A DNA stretch of 45,139 bases from positions 1 to 45,139 of the IMG/VR virus record IMGVR_UViG_3300030329_003224; one strand, written 5' to 3'. This DNA is from a virus. The translations under genes were made by a program, and so were the position numbers. The notes beneath the pieces are model-generated. The model was not told where the DNA came from, searched no databases, and saw nothing but the letters and a program-made list of their open reading frames with translations. Each line of letters opens with the position of its first letter. Positions within the stretch are counted from its first letter, which is position 1. Below are positions 25,099 through 30,503 of this stretch, in pieces.

Positions 25099-25248
25099 TT
25101 ATTCTGCTATGTAAGTATATCCTTTATAATTTATCCAATCAAGTATTTCTATTCCAAAACTAGATGGTAATTCACATATTTTATATGGTTTATATACTAT
25201 ACCGTTTAACTCTATTTTATCTTCTTTTAAATGTTTTATTGTGTTCAT
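25099..25248 (-). CDS. Small hypothetical protein (49 aa)
   Basis: 49 codons starting MNTIKHLKEDKIELNGIVYK and ending DWINYKGYTYIAE. It has an A/T-rich leader and is the first gene after promoter copy P2 (25268-25298). It sits four bases from the 172-residue gene downstream. Confidence 0.65.
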   Translation of the reverse strand: MNTIKHLKEDKIELNGIVYKPYKICELPSSFGIEILDWINYKGYTYIAE

Positions 25249-25267
25249 ATTTTATTTATTTAATATT

Positions 25268-25298
25268 ATTATCCATTAGTGATTGTATTTGGTTTGTA
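25268..25298 (-). promoter_or_regulatory. Phage promoter copy P2
   Basis: TACAAA-N2-AAATAC-N9-TGGATAAT on the leftward strand, 20 bases upstream of the ATG at 25248. Spacing is identical to the other four copies. Confidence 0.75.
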
Positions 25299-25334
25299 TT
25301 TTTATGTTTATTTTTTCTTGTATATTTCTTTTTA

Positions 25335-25420
25335 TTAACAAACACAGAGGAGCCGGGTGGTCTCACACCTTGCTCGAGATCTACTCGCCTTTTGACTCCT
25401 CTTTTTTGTTTGTTTGTTAA
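25335..25420. ncRNA. GC-rich structured island 2 (probable terminator or RNA)
   Basis: Nested arms: TTAACAAAC with GTTTGTTAA (9 bp, perfect), then GAGGAG with CTCCTC. Inside are two small hairpins, GGTG/CACC and CGAG/CTCG, so it folds as a three-way junction. On the rightward strand a run of six T follows CTCCTC. The surrounding DNA is very A/T-rich. It sits between a 22-codon frame and promoter P2, matching the layout at island 1. Confidence 0.5.
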
Positions 25421-25421
25421 T

Positions 25422-25490
25422 TTATTCACTATCTCGTATGTATTTTATCATAGTTAACACTATCATTCCTATTACCATCCACCCAAACAT
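25422..25490 (-). CDS. Possible membrane peptide (22 aa)
   Basis: A 22-codon frame, MFGWMVIGMIVLTMIKYIRD then SE, gives a single hydrophobic helix with a charged end. It lies three bases below another short frame in the same unit. The length is too small for confidence, but tiny membrane peptides recur in this region. Confidence 0.4.
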   Translation of the reverse strand: MFGWMVIGMIVLTMIKYIRDSE

Positions 25491-25493
25491 AAT

Positions 25494-25577
25494 TTAATAA
25501 TTTGTAGTTCCATTTTTTTTAATAAGTTTTTCCATCCACTCATCAAATTCTGTCCAATCTTTCTCTATTTTATTCAT
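25494..25577 (-). CDS. Possible small protein (27 aa)
   Basis: A 27-codon frame, MNKIEKDWTEFDEWMEKLIK and seven further residues, amphipathic helix in character. It starts five bases after the stop of the 84-residue gene upstream and is preceded by an A/T-rich leader. Confidence 0.45.
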   Translation of the reverse strand: MNKIEKDWTEFDEWMEKLIKKNGTTNY

Positions 25578-25582
25578 ATTTA

Positions 25583-25837
25583 TTAATCTAATAGTGGTTC
25601 TTTACCACGTTCTTCGTCTATTTTTACACATTCTGCTATTGCTTTGTCAAGTGAAGATACTTCTCGTTCCACTTCATTTGCCCAAATATCACACGCTTGT
25701 TGCTCAATTTTAGCTAAAATACTATTATCTAATTTATGCTCATAACCAATATGATGCTCTTGATTGTACTTATCTACTATATGAATACTATAATGAGTAT
25801 TACCTTCGTATTTATTTATTATTATTTTTCTTGACAT
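25583..25837 (-). CDS. Hypothetical protein (84 aa)
   Basis: 84 residues with a beta-hairpin-like N-terminus (KIIINKYEGNTHYSIHIVDK) and a helical C-terminal half (KIEQQACDIWANEVEREVSS). Soluble, acidic at the end. No family was recognised. It belongs to the leftward run of small genes. Confidence 0.65.
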   Translation of the reverse strand: MSRKIIINKYEGNTHYSIHIVDKYNQEHHIGYEHKLDNSILAKIEQQACDIWANEVEREVSSLDKAIAECVKIDEERGKEPLLD

Positions 25838-25845
25838 AATTATAT

Positions 25846-25986
25846 TTATATTATAAAATTACCATTCTCATCTCTGTATGGAGATTTACTTATCACTTTA
25901 ATACCTTTATTTAATAAAGATTTTTCTATTGATTTTATAACTTTACTAGTAACGTCTTTACCAGTTTTTTTACAGATTACTTTCAT
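25846..25986 (-). CDS. Small basic hypothetical protein (46 aa)
   Basis: 46 codons starting MKVICKKTGKDVTSKVIKSI and ending RDENGNFII. The start MKVxCxxTGK resembles small phage proteins. It has an A/T leader and is spaced eight bases from the 84-residue gene. Confidence 0.6.
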   Translation of the reverse strand: MKVICKKTGKDVTSKVIKSIEKSLLNKGIKVISKSPYRDENGNFII

Positions 25987-26014
25987 AATTTTATATTTTA
26001 ATTGTTAAACATTT

Positions 26015-26125
26015 TAGTAGTAGTGTGAGAATCGAACTCACCAAACTCCAAGACTACCATAACCGCTTGCTCGCATTTTTTATAAGACGCTAAGGCGATA
26101 ACTCAACTACGTCTCGAGACACTAC
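26015..26125 (-). tRNA. tRNA-like element (degenerate or unusual)
   Basis: The leftward strand holds a canonical T-arm, GTGAG-TTCGATT-CTCAC (26025-26041), at its 3' end. A D-arm-like segment (GTAGTTGAGTTATCGC) occurs near the 5' end. GTAGTGT at the 5' end pairs perfectly with ACACTAC, but that 3' arm overlaps the T-stem by two bases. The anticodon arm would be GCGT/ATGC with an oversized loop around TTATAA. At about 109 bases it is too long for a normal tRNA and no CCA is coded. It may be a decayed tRNA, a type with a very long variable arm, or a tRNA mimic. Confidence 0.35.
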
Positions 26126-26176
26126 ACGCTAATCAGCACTTCACGCATAGTTAAAACTTCTCAATTTTATTAATAA

Positions 26177-26398
26177 TTATTCACAGATTTCTCTCGCAAT
26201 TACTGGAACATTATTACTTGCAGTATAACTTTTATACTTTTGGAAACATGGCATTTGCTCAAGTTTACTTTTCATTACTTCAAATACTTTATCGTGATTA
26301 TAAGTAGCAGATTTACCATTTTTGAAGTTTACTGTTATTACTGCGTTTTTACCTATTAGTGATTTTCTTATCACAAATCTTTTAGAATTTAATTTCAT
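26177..26398 (-). CDS. Small basic hypothetical protein (73 aa)
   Basis: 73 residues, basic, with strand-like segments (RFVIRKSLIGKNAVITVNFK) and a helix (VFEVMKSKLEQMPCF). It is the first gene after promoter copy P3. No family was recognised. Confidence 0.65.
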   Translation of the reverse strand: MKLNSKRFVIRKSLIGKNAVITVNFKNGKSATYNHDKVFEVMKSKLEQMPCFQKYKSYTASNNVPVIAREICE

Positions 26399-26437
26399 TT
26401 TATTATTTATTTAAGTTATTATTTATTTTCTATTTAT

Positions 26438-26468
26438 ATTATCCATTTAGTGTTGTATTTGCTTTGTA
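26438..26468 (-). promoter_or_regulatory. Phage promoter copy P3
   Basis: TACAAA-N2-AAATAC-N9-TGGATAAT on the leftward strand, 39 bases upstream of the ATG at 26398. A GC-rich stretch (26507-26531) lies upstream of it, echoing islands 1 and 2. Confidence 0.75.
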
Positions 26469-26543
26469 TAAAAGTATATACTTTGTTTATTCATTAGTTT
26501 AGCCACCACTGCCACTGCCCGCACTCGCCAATTCATCAATTCA

Positions 26544-26654
26544 TTAATGATTAATTGCAGTTATTATTGTGAATGTGAATATTGCTAAAAATCCTACTAT
26601 ATATATTCCACTTGCTACTAATTCCATAATGTTTGTGTGTTTAAATTTTCTCAT
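26544..26654 (-). CDS. Small membrane protein (36 aa)
   Basis: 36 codons: a short basic start (MRKFKHTN), then one hydrophobic helix (about residues 10-33) ending TAINH. It is the first frame after promoter copy P4, which supports it being expressed. It is possibly an early host-takeover peptide; this is an inference. Confidence 0.55.
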   Translation of the reverse strand: MRKFKHTNIMELVASGIYIVGFLAIFTFTIITAINH

Positions 26655-26693
26655 GTTAAATGTTTTATTTATTTATTTATTTCTTACATTATT

Positions 26694-26724
26694 ATTATCC
26701 AAATGTATATGTATTTGCATTGTA
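26694..26724 (-). promoter_or_regulatory. Phage promoter copy P4 (leftward)
   Basis: TACAAT-N2-AAATAC-N9-TGGATAAT on the leftward strand, 39 bases upstream of the 36-codon membrane gene. It is divergent to P5, with only eight bases between the two cores, making a near-palindromic control region. Confidence 0.75.
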
Positions 26725-26732
26725 AAAATAAA

Positions 26733-26763
26733 TACAATATAAATACGGAAAGCAATGGATAAT
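26733..26763 (+). promoter_or_regulatory. Phage promoter copy P5 (rightward)
   Basis: TACAAT-N2-AAATAC-N9-TGGATAAT on the rightward strand. It is the only rightward copy. No sizeable frame follows within 250 bases; the first product would be the GC-rich non-coding stretch. Confidence 0.7.
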
Positions 26764-26769
26764 ATGATT

Positions 26770-26911
26770 GTAACGAAAACGACAATGAAAATGTCGGTAA
26801 ATCGTGAAAAATAGGCAGGGGCCATTGAAATAATGCGGTTTTCCCAGGAGGGGGGAGCCGCCCTGGAGGGGGGAGCTACACTTTACCCCAAAATTTATAA
26901 TACTTTTTTTA
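26770..26911 (+). ncRNA. Candidate non-coding RNA downstream of P5
   Basis: The stretch begins at the expected start point of P5 and contains the most GC-rich DNA of the area (about 26815-26880). GCGGTTTTCCC can pair with GGGGAGCCGC, CCC with GGG across TGGA, and GGGG with CCCC near 26869-26887. It ends in a run of seven T (about 26904-26910). No convincing protein is coded. Transcription and ends are inferred from the promoter copy and the T run. Confidence 0.4.
26847..26876. repeat. Direct repeat ggaggggggagc, two copies
   Basis: Identical 12-mers at 26847-26858 and 26865-26876, 18 bases apart, each with a run of six G. Together with aggggcc just upstream they give three G-runs, so a quadruplex is conceivable. 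Such repeats near divergent promoters can be protein-binding sites or part of a replication origin. Confidence 0.6.
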
Positions 26912-27002
26912 TATGACAATAGGTAGTTAATATATACCTAGTAGCAAGCTAATGTCACAATTAGCAATTTGTTAATACTATATTTATTAAATGTACTTTT
27001 TC

Positions 27003-27020
27003 ACCTCGTGATTATGAGGT
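27003..27020 (+). promoter_or_regulatory. Hairpin directly before a small frame
   Basis: ACCTC pairs with GAGGT across an 8-base loop, ending one base before the ATG at 27022. The right arm also contains GAGG, a Shine-Dalgarno-like string, so folding could hide the start. Confidence 0.35.
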
Positions 27021-27021
27021 T

Positions 27022-27099
27022 ATGGAATCAAAAAGAATAGATATATCACCAATCATATATATAGCAATTTTAATTATCGTATTTTTGCTCTCTATCTAA
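27022..27099 (+). CDS. Possible membrane peptide (25 aa)
   Basis: 25 codons: MESKRIDISP then a hydrophobic helix IIYIAILIIVFLLSI. It resembles the other one-helix peptides in this region. It is preceded by the hairpin at 27003-27020 and followed at once by a perfect 8-bp hairpin. Confidence 0.4.
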   Translation: MESKRIDISPIIYIAILIIVFLLSI

Positions 27100-27100
27100 G

Positions 27101-27120
27101 GATATTACTAGCGTAATATC
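27101..27120. promoter_or_regulatory. Perfect inverted repeat
   Basis: GATATTAC-TAGC-GTAATATC: 8-bp arms around a 4-base loop. Further out, TCTCTA and TAGAGA can extend the pairing. No T run follows, so it is more likely an operator or RNA stability element than a simple terminator. It lies 64 bases upstream of the host-type promoter. Confidence 0.45.
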
Positions 27121-27183
27121 TAGGGGTAGAGATAGGTTATTAGAGATAAGAGTAATAGGCAATTGTCACGCTTTGTGATATTT

Positions 27184-27214
27184 TTTGCTATTCACTTGTA
27201 AAAACCTACTTTTG
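27184..27214 (+). promoter_or_regulatory. Host-type (Bacteroidetes) promoter for the rightward module
   Basis: TTTG at 27184-27187, 19 bases, then TACTTTTG at 27207-27214, matching the Bacteroidetes -33/-7 consensus (TTTG and TAnnTTTG, spacing 19-21). It faces the gene at 27259, with an expected start point near 27220. It is unlike the five-copy phage promoter, so the rightward genes may be read by the host holoenzyme. Confidence 0.65.
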
Positions 27215-27258
27215 CATGTGATAATAGAAATTATGAGCAATATATAAAAAGAATAATT

Positions 27259-28032
27259 ATGCCACAAGGAAAAGGAACATACGGATCACAGGTTGGGAGA
27301 CCACCTAAAAAGAACTCACCAATGGGATATTCCCCATTTAGAATGAAAGCAAAGGACTACGGTAACTCACCAATGAAGAAAAATTACGGAGAATTTGGAG
27401 TAGGATATCCAGAAGCACCGAAAAAACCAACGGCTGATGTTAAATCACCAGCTAAGTTTTTTGGAGCAATAGGAAGAATGGGTGGAGCAGCTGGTGGAGG
27501 TTTTTTAACTGGAATAATGGGACGTAATCCAAAAGTGAAGGCTATGATAGAGAAAATAAGAGCTAGAAAAGCAGAAAAAGCAGCAGAAGCAGCAGCACCA
27601 GAAGAAGATGCAACAGCAGAAGACGCAGCAGCAGAAGATGCGGCAGCAGCAGCTGAAGGGGCTGAAGCAGGGGCTGAAGAAACAGCAGGAGCTGTTCCTA
27701 AGCATGGTCCTGAATCTCACACTAGACCTAAACTTGGAAAATTAGGAAAATTCTTTGCAAAAGGTAGAGTTAGACCTGGAGGACCTGGAGGTATGATACG
27801 AGGTTTATTCTCTGATGTAAGGCTTAAAGAAAAAATACAAAAAACAGGAGTTTCACCATCTGGAATTCCAATATATGAATTTAATTATATAGGTAGTAAT
27901 AATAGATACAGTGGCGCGATGGCGCAGGATCTATTAGAAATTAACCCTAGTGCAGTAACAATGGACTCATCGGGTTATTATAAAGTGAATTATAACGACA
28001 TCGATGTAGACATGCATCAAATAAATAATTAA
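27259..28032 (+). CDS. Tagged basic protein with C-terminal S74-like chaperone domain
   Basis: 257 residues. The N-terminus has NSPMGYSPFRMKAKDYGNSP and later KSPAKFFG (the tag plus three SPxK-type motifs). A Gly-rich patch and an Ala/Glu-rich low-complexity part (about 98-145) follow. The C-terminus (from SDVRLKEKI at about 185 to the end, with IPIYEFNYIG and SGAMAQDLLEI) is a Peptidase_S74-type intramolecular chaperone domain, which normally trims tail fibres after trimerisation. Here it sits on a non-fibre, DNA-binding-style body, which is unusual. It is the first gene after the host-type promoter. Confidence 0.75.
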   Translation: MPQGKGTYGSQVGRPPKKNSPMGYSPFRMKAKDYGNSPMKKNYGEFGVGYPEAPKKPTADVKSPAKFFGAIGRMGGAAGGGFLTGIMGRNPKVKAMIEKIRARKAEKAAEAAAPEEDATAEDAAAEDAAAAAEGAEAGAEETAGAVPKHGPESHTRPKLGKLGKFFAKGRVRPGGPGGMIRGLFSDVRLKEKIQKTGVSPSGIPIYEFNYIGSNNRYSGAMAQDLLEINPSAVTMDSSGYYKVNYNDIDVDMHQINN

Positions 28033-28034
28033 TT

Positions 28035-28877
28035 ATGGGATTTAAAATGAAAGGTAGTCCTGCCAAATTAGGGACAATACAAGGAACATCTGGTCATAGA
28101 TCAGCGTTAAAAATGGCTGAAGAAGCACAAAACTCACCAGTTCCAATTATAGGAGCTGTTTCAAAAATAGCTAAAGGTGTAGGTAAAGTAGCTGGTAAAG
28201 TAAAAGGAGCTGTTGACAAAGTAAAAGGTGCATTTTCTGAAGGTAAAGCAGAAGGAATAGCAGGACCAGCAAAACCAGAGTCTCCAGCTAAACTTGATAC
28301 TAAATCAGGAAGAGCGCCAAGAAAGACAGAATGGCAGAAGAAAGAAGAAGCGAAGAAAAAGTTTCAAGCTATAGAAGGAGGAGGAAAATGGGAAGGTGAA
28401 GGCGGTGGTCTTAAAGTTGATAAGAAGAGACGTAAACCTTCTAAAGAAGCTAATATCAAAAAAACCCAAATGATGAAACGAGGCACAGGTCTTAAAAAAC
28501 AATCTTTAGAAGAACTTGCTAAACAACAAGCTAAAAGAAAATCAGAAAGAATGACTAAAGCTATAACAGGAGAAGGTAAATCTACTGGAAGAGGTGGTCT
28601 TAAAAAGCAATCTTTAGAAGAACTTGCCGCTCAAAAGGCTAAAAGAGAAGCAATGAGAAAAGCAAAAAGAAAATTTAAAGCTATAACGGGAGAAGGCAAG
28701 TACGAAGGTAAAGGAGGAGGTCTTAAAGTAGATAAAAAAGGAACTCCAAATAAATGGTTACTAACTGCTGCAAAAGCTGTTGGTAAAGGTTTAATGGGAA
28801 GATCTAAACAAAAAGATGCAAGAGACGCTGAGATTCATAAAGGTGTTTCAAGCGCAATGGGTAGACCAATTCAGTAA
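28035..28877 (+). CDS. Lys-rich protein with FKMKG tag and internal repeats
   Basis: 280 residues, strongly basic. It starts MGFKMKGSPAKLG; a second SPAK (ESPAKLD) follows near residue 83. Internal repeats: GLKKQSLEELA twice, and a KAITGEGK-type block three times (FQAIEGGGKWEG, KAITGEGKSTG, KAITGEGKYEG). No enzyme motif is present. It is likely an internal or DNA-associated virion protein. Confidence 0.7.
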   Translation: MGFKMKGSPAKLGTIQGTSGHRSALKMAEEAQNSPVPIIGAVSKIAKGVGKVAGKVKGAVDKVKGAFSEGKAEGIAGPAKPESPAKLDTKSGRAPRKTEWQKKEEAKKKFQAIEGGGKWEGEGGGLKVDKKRRKPSKEANIKKTQMMKRGTGLKKQSLEELAKQQAKRKSERMTKAITGEGKSTGRGGLKKQSLEELAAQKAKREAMRKAKRKFKAITGEGKYEGKGGGLKVDKKGTPNKWLLTAAKAVGKGLMGRSKQKDARDAEIHKGVSSAMGRPIQ

Positions 28878-28895
28878 TCATTAATATATATAGAT

Positions 28896-29855
28896 ATGGG
28901 ATTTAAAATGAAAGGGCCATCTATACATGATGGTACGGATGCTCACAGAAGAGCACAGCACGAGGCTTTTAAGAAAAGAGCTGCGGAAGCAAATAAAAAA
29001 CAACAAGCTAAAGATCGTGTAGGCGAAGGTTTTATGCGTCCACCTTATAAAGATACTGTTAAAGCTCAAAAAGACGGTACTCCTTATGCAAAAAGACAAG
29101 GTTATCATGGATATAAAAACTTTGATTCTAATATAGAGAAGCAAGAAGATGCTCAAGGTAAAGATACAAATATCAAAACACCTAAAGTAATGAAGGATGG
29201 TGCTAAAAATAGAATGCACTTCCACAAAAGTTCTCCAAATAAAATGCATGCTAAAGGGCATAAAAAAACCAAAGAAGATTATATTAGTGAAGGTTTTACC
29301 CCAGCTGATGCTGATAGAATGATGAAAGATGGTGCTACAACTGGTGAATATAATCCAAAGAAAAAGAAGAAGAAGAAAGAGGCTAAAAAATCTACAACAT
29401 CTGCACACGGTCAATTAGAAGATGCGCAAGCTGAATACGAAGTAGATAAAAAAATATTAGCTAAAAAGAAATCAAAACGAGGTGACGCTGGGCAAATGAA
29501 GCTACCTAAAAAAGCTAAAAAACCATCTAGACCTAAGCCGTTAAAACCTGAAAGACGAGAGCCTACTTGGGAAGGAACTGATGAGTTTAGAAAACCAGAA
29601 GATATTCCAGCTAGTGAATATGAAGAAAGAGGTATGAAAAAACCTAAGAAAAAATCTCCAAATAAACTTGATCTTAAAAGAATTAAAGCTGGAGTAAAAG
29701 GAGCGGTTAAAGGTGCGTTATCTACTAAAGGAGAAGCTTTTCCAGGAAAGAAGTGGGACAAAAGATATCCTGGAGTAGACATAATTCATGGCTATAAAGG
29801 CGCGGTTGCGATGCACGATAAAAAGAAAAAATCAAAGAAAATAGCAAAAAAATAA
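28896..29855 (+). CDS. Lys-rich protein with FKMKG tag and SPNK motifs
   Basis: 319 residues, strongly basic with long Lys runs (NPKKKKKKKEAKK). It starts MGFKMKGPSIHDGTDAHRR and has SSPNKMHAKGHKK (near 109) and KSPNKLDLK (near 252). It shares the start MGFKMKGPS with the gene at 34145. It is probably disordered in large part and DNA-binding, as judged from composition. Confidence 0.7.
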   Translation: MGFKMKGPSIHDGTDAHRRAQHEAFKKRAAEANKKQQAKDRVGEGFMRPPYKDTVKAQKDGTPYAKRQGYHGYKNFDSNIEKQEDAQGKDTNIKTPKVMKDGAKNRMHFHKSSPNKMHAKGHKKTKEDYISEGFTPADADRMMKDGATTGEYNPKKKKKKKEAKKSTTSAHGQLEDAQAEYEVDKKILAKKKSKRGDAGQMKLPKKAKKPSRPKPLKPERREPTWEGTDEFRKPEDIPASEYEERGMKKPKKKSPNKLDLKRIKAGVKGAVKGALSTKGEAFPGKKWDKRYPGVDIIHGYKGAVAMHDKKKKSKKIAKK

Positions 29856-29860
29856 ATATT

Positions 29861-30127
29861 ATGAGCGATTATACTCCGTTTAAAATGAAAGGATTCTCAG
29901 GATTTGGAAATGAGAAGCCTTCTCCAGCAAAAAAACTTAGAGACTTACCAGACATGCCGGATTGGTTTTATAAGTACCACCCAGGATTTGCAGCTGGTAG
30001 GTTAATTAAAAAAGGAATTAAAGCATCAATTGCTGGAAGAAAAAAGAGTGGTGGTAAAGTACATAAAGACCAAAAGTCTTTTATGGCGGATGCTAAGAAA
30101 AATACAAAATCTATTTTTAAAAAATAA
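29861..30127 (+). CDS. Small basic protein with PFKMKGFSGFGN tag
   Basis: 88 residues. The tag (residues 6-17, PFKMKGFSGFGN) is identical at protein level to that in the gene at 35570 although the codons differ, and it is followed by PSPAKKL. The rest is basic. A role with DNA or the particle interior is inferred. Confidence 0.7.
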   Translation: MSDYTPFKMKGFSGFGNEKPSPAKKLRDLPDMPDWFYKYHPGFAAGRLIKKGIKASIAGRKKSGGKVHKDQKSFMADAKKNTKSIFKK

Positions 30128-30180
30128 AAACATAGGGAAACACCCTAGAACCAAGTTATTAACCAAAAAAAACCAAAAAA

Positions 30181-30474
30181 ATGACTTATTTATACTACAA
30201 GACTAGTACTTATACTAGCAACCAAAAACCGAATGAAAAAACTATTAACCAGTGGACACATCTAGCTGACAAAAAGAACTGGAGAATCACACAATTACCG
30301 AACGGATTTTACCAAACGGAGTGTTCTGATCCAGAAAATCCGAAAAATTGGCACGATGTTACACGAAGAGAGACCATAGAAGGCGCTGAAGCAGCAATTG
30401 ACGGAAGCGTTGACCATTTCTTGAAGAAATTAGAGGCTACAAAAGGCCCAAAAGTTGTAAAAACATTCGAATAG
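30181..30474 (+). CDS. Hypothetical protein (97 aa)
   Basis: 97 residues, soluble, without the tag of its neighbours. It contains WTHLADKKNWRITQLPNGFY and a helical end. It has an A-rich leader (ccaaaaaaaaccaaaaaa). It is placed between the tagged cluster and groEL; function unknown. Confidence 0.65.
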   Translation: MTYLYYKTSTYTSNQKPNEKTINQWTHLADKKNWRITQLPNGFYQTECSDPENPKNWHDVTRRETIEGAEAAIDGSVDHFLKKLEATKGPKVVKTFE

Positions 30475-30503
30475 AAGTACAATTTAATCAAATTTAATTT
30501 AAT

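Noticed and set aside
24213-26763. CRISPR-like repeats
   Set aside because: The 31-bp copies are spaced irregularly by tens to about 1100 bases, occur on both strands and lie before start codons; they fit promoters, not an array.
26764-26814. 16-codon frame just after promoter P5
   Set aside because: Its ATG lies within or before the expected transcript start of P5 and the peptide is too short to support.
26695-26919. 74-codon open frame on the minus strand
   Set aside because: It runs across both divergent promoter copies and the G-run repeats, with an odd Cys/Phe/Tyr composition; the promoters explain the region better.
28881-29414. 177-codon open frame on the minus strand
   Set aside because: It is antisense to a Lys-rich gene; Phe/Ser/Leu-rich composition is the expected mirror of Lys codons, and it lacks its own leader or context.
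30134-30154. Hairpin tagggaaacaccctag as a terminator
   Set aside because: The 5-bp stem has no following T run and genes continue in the same direction; too weak to call.
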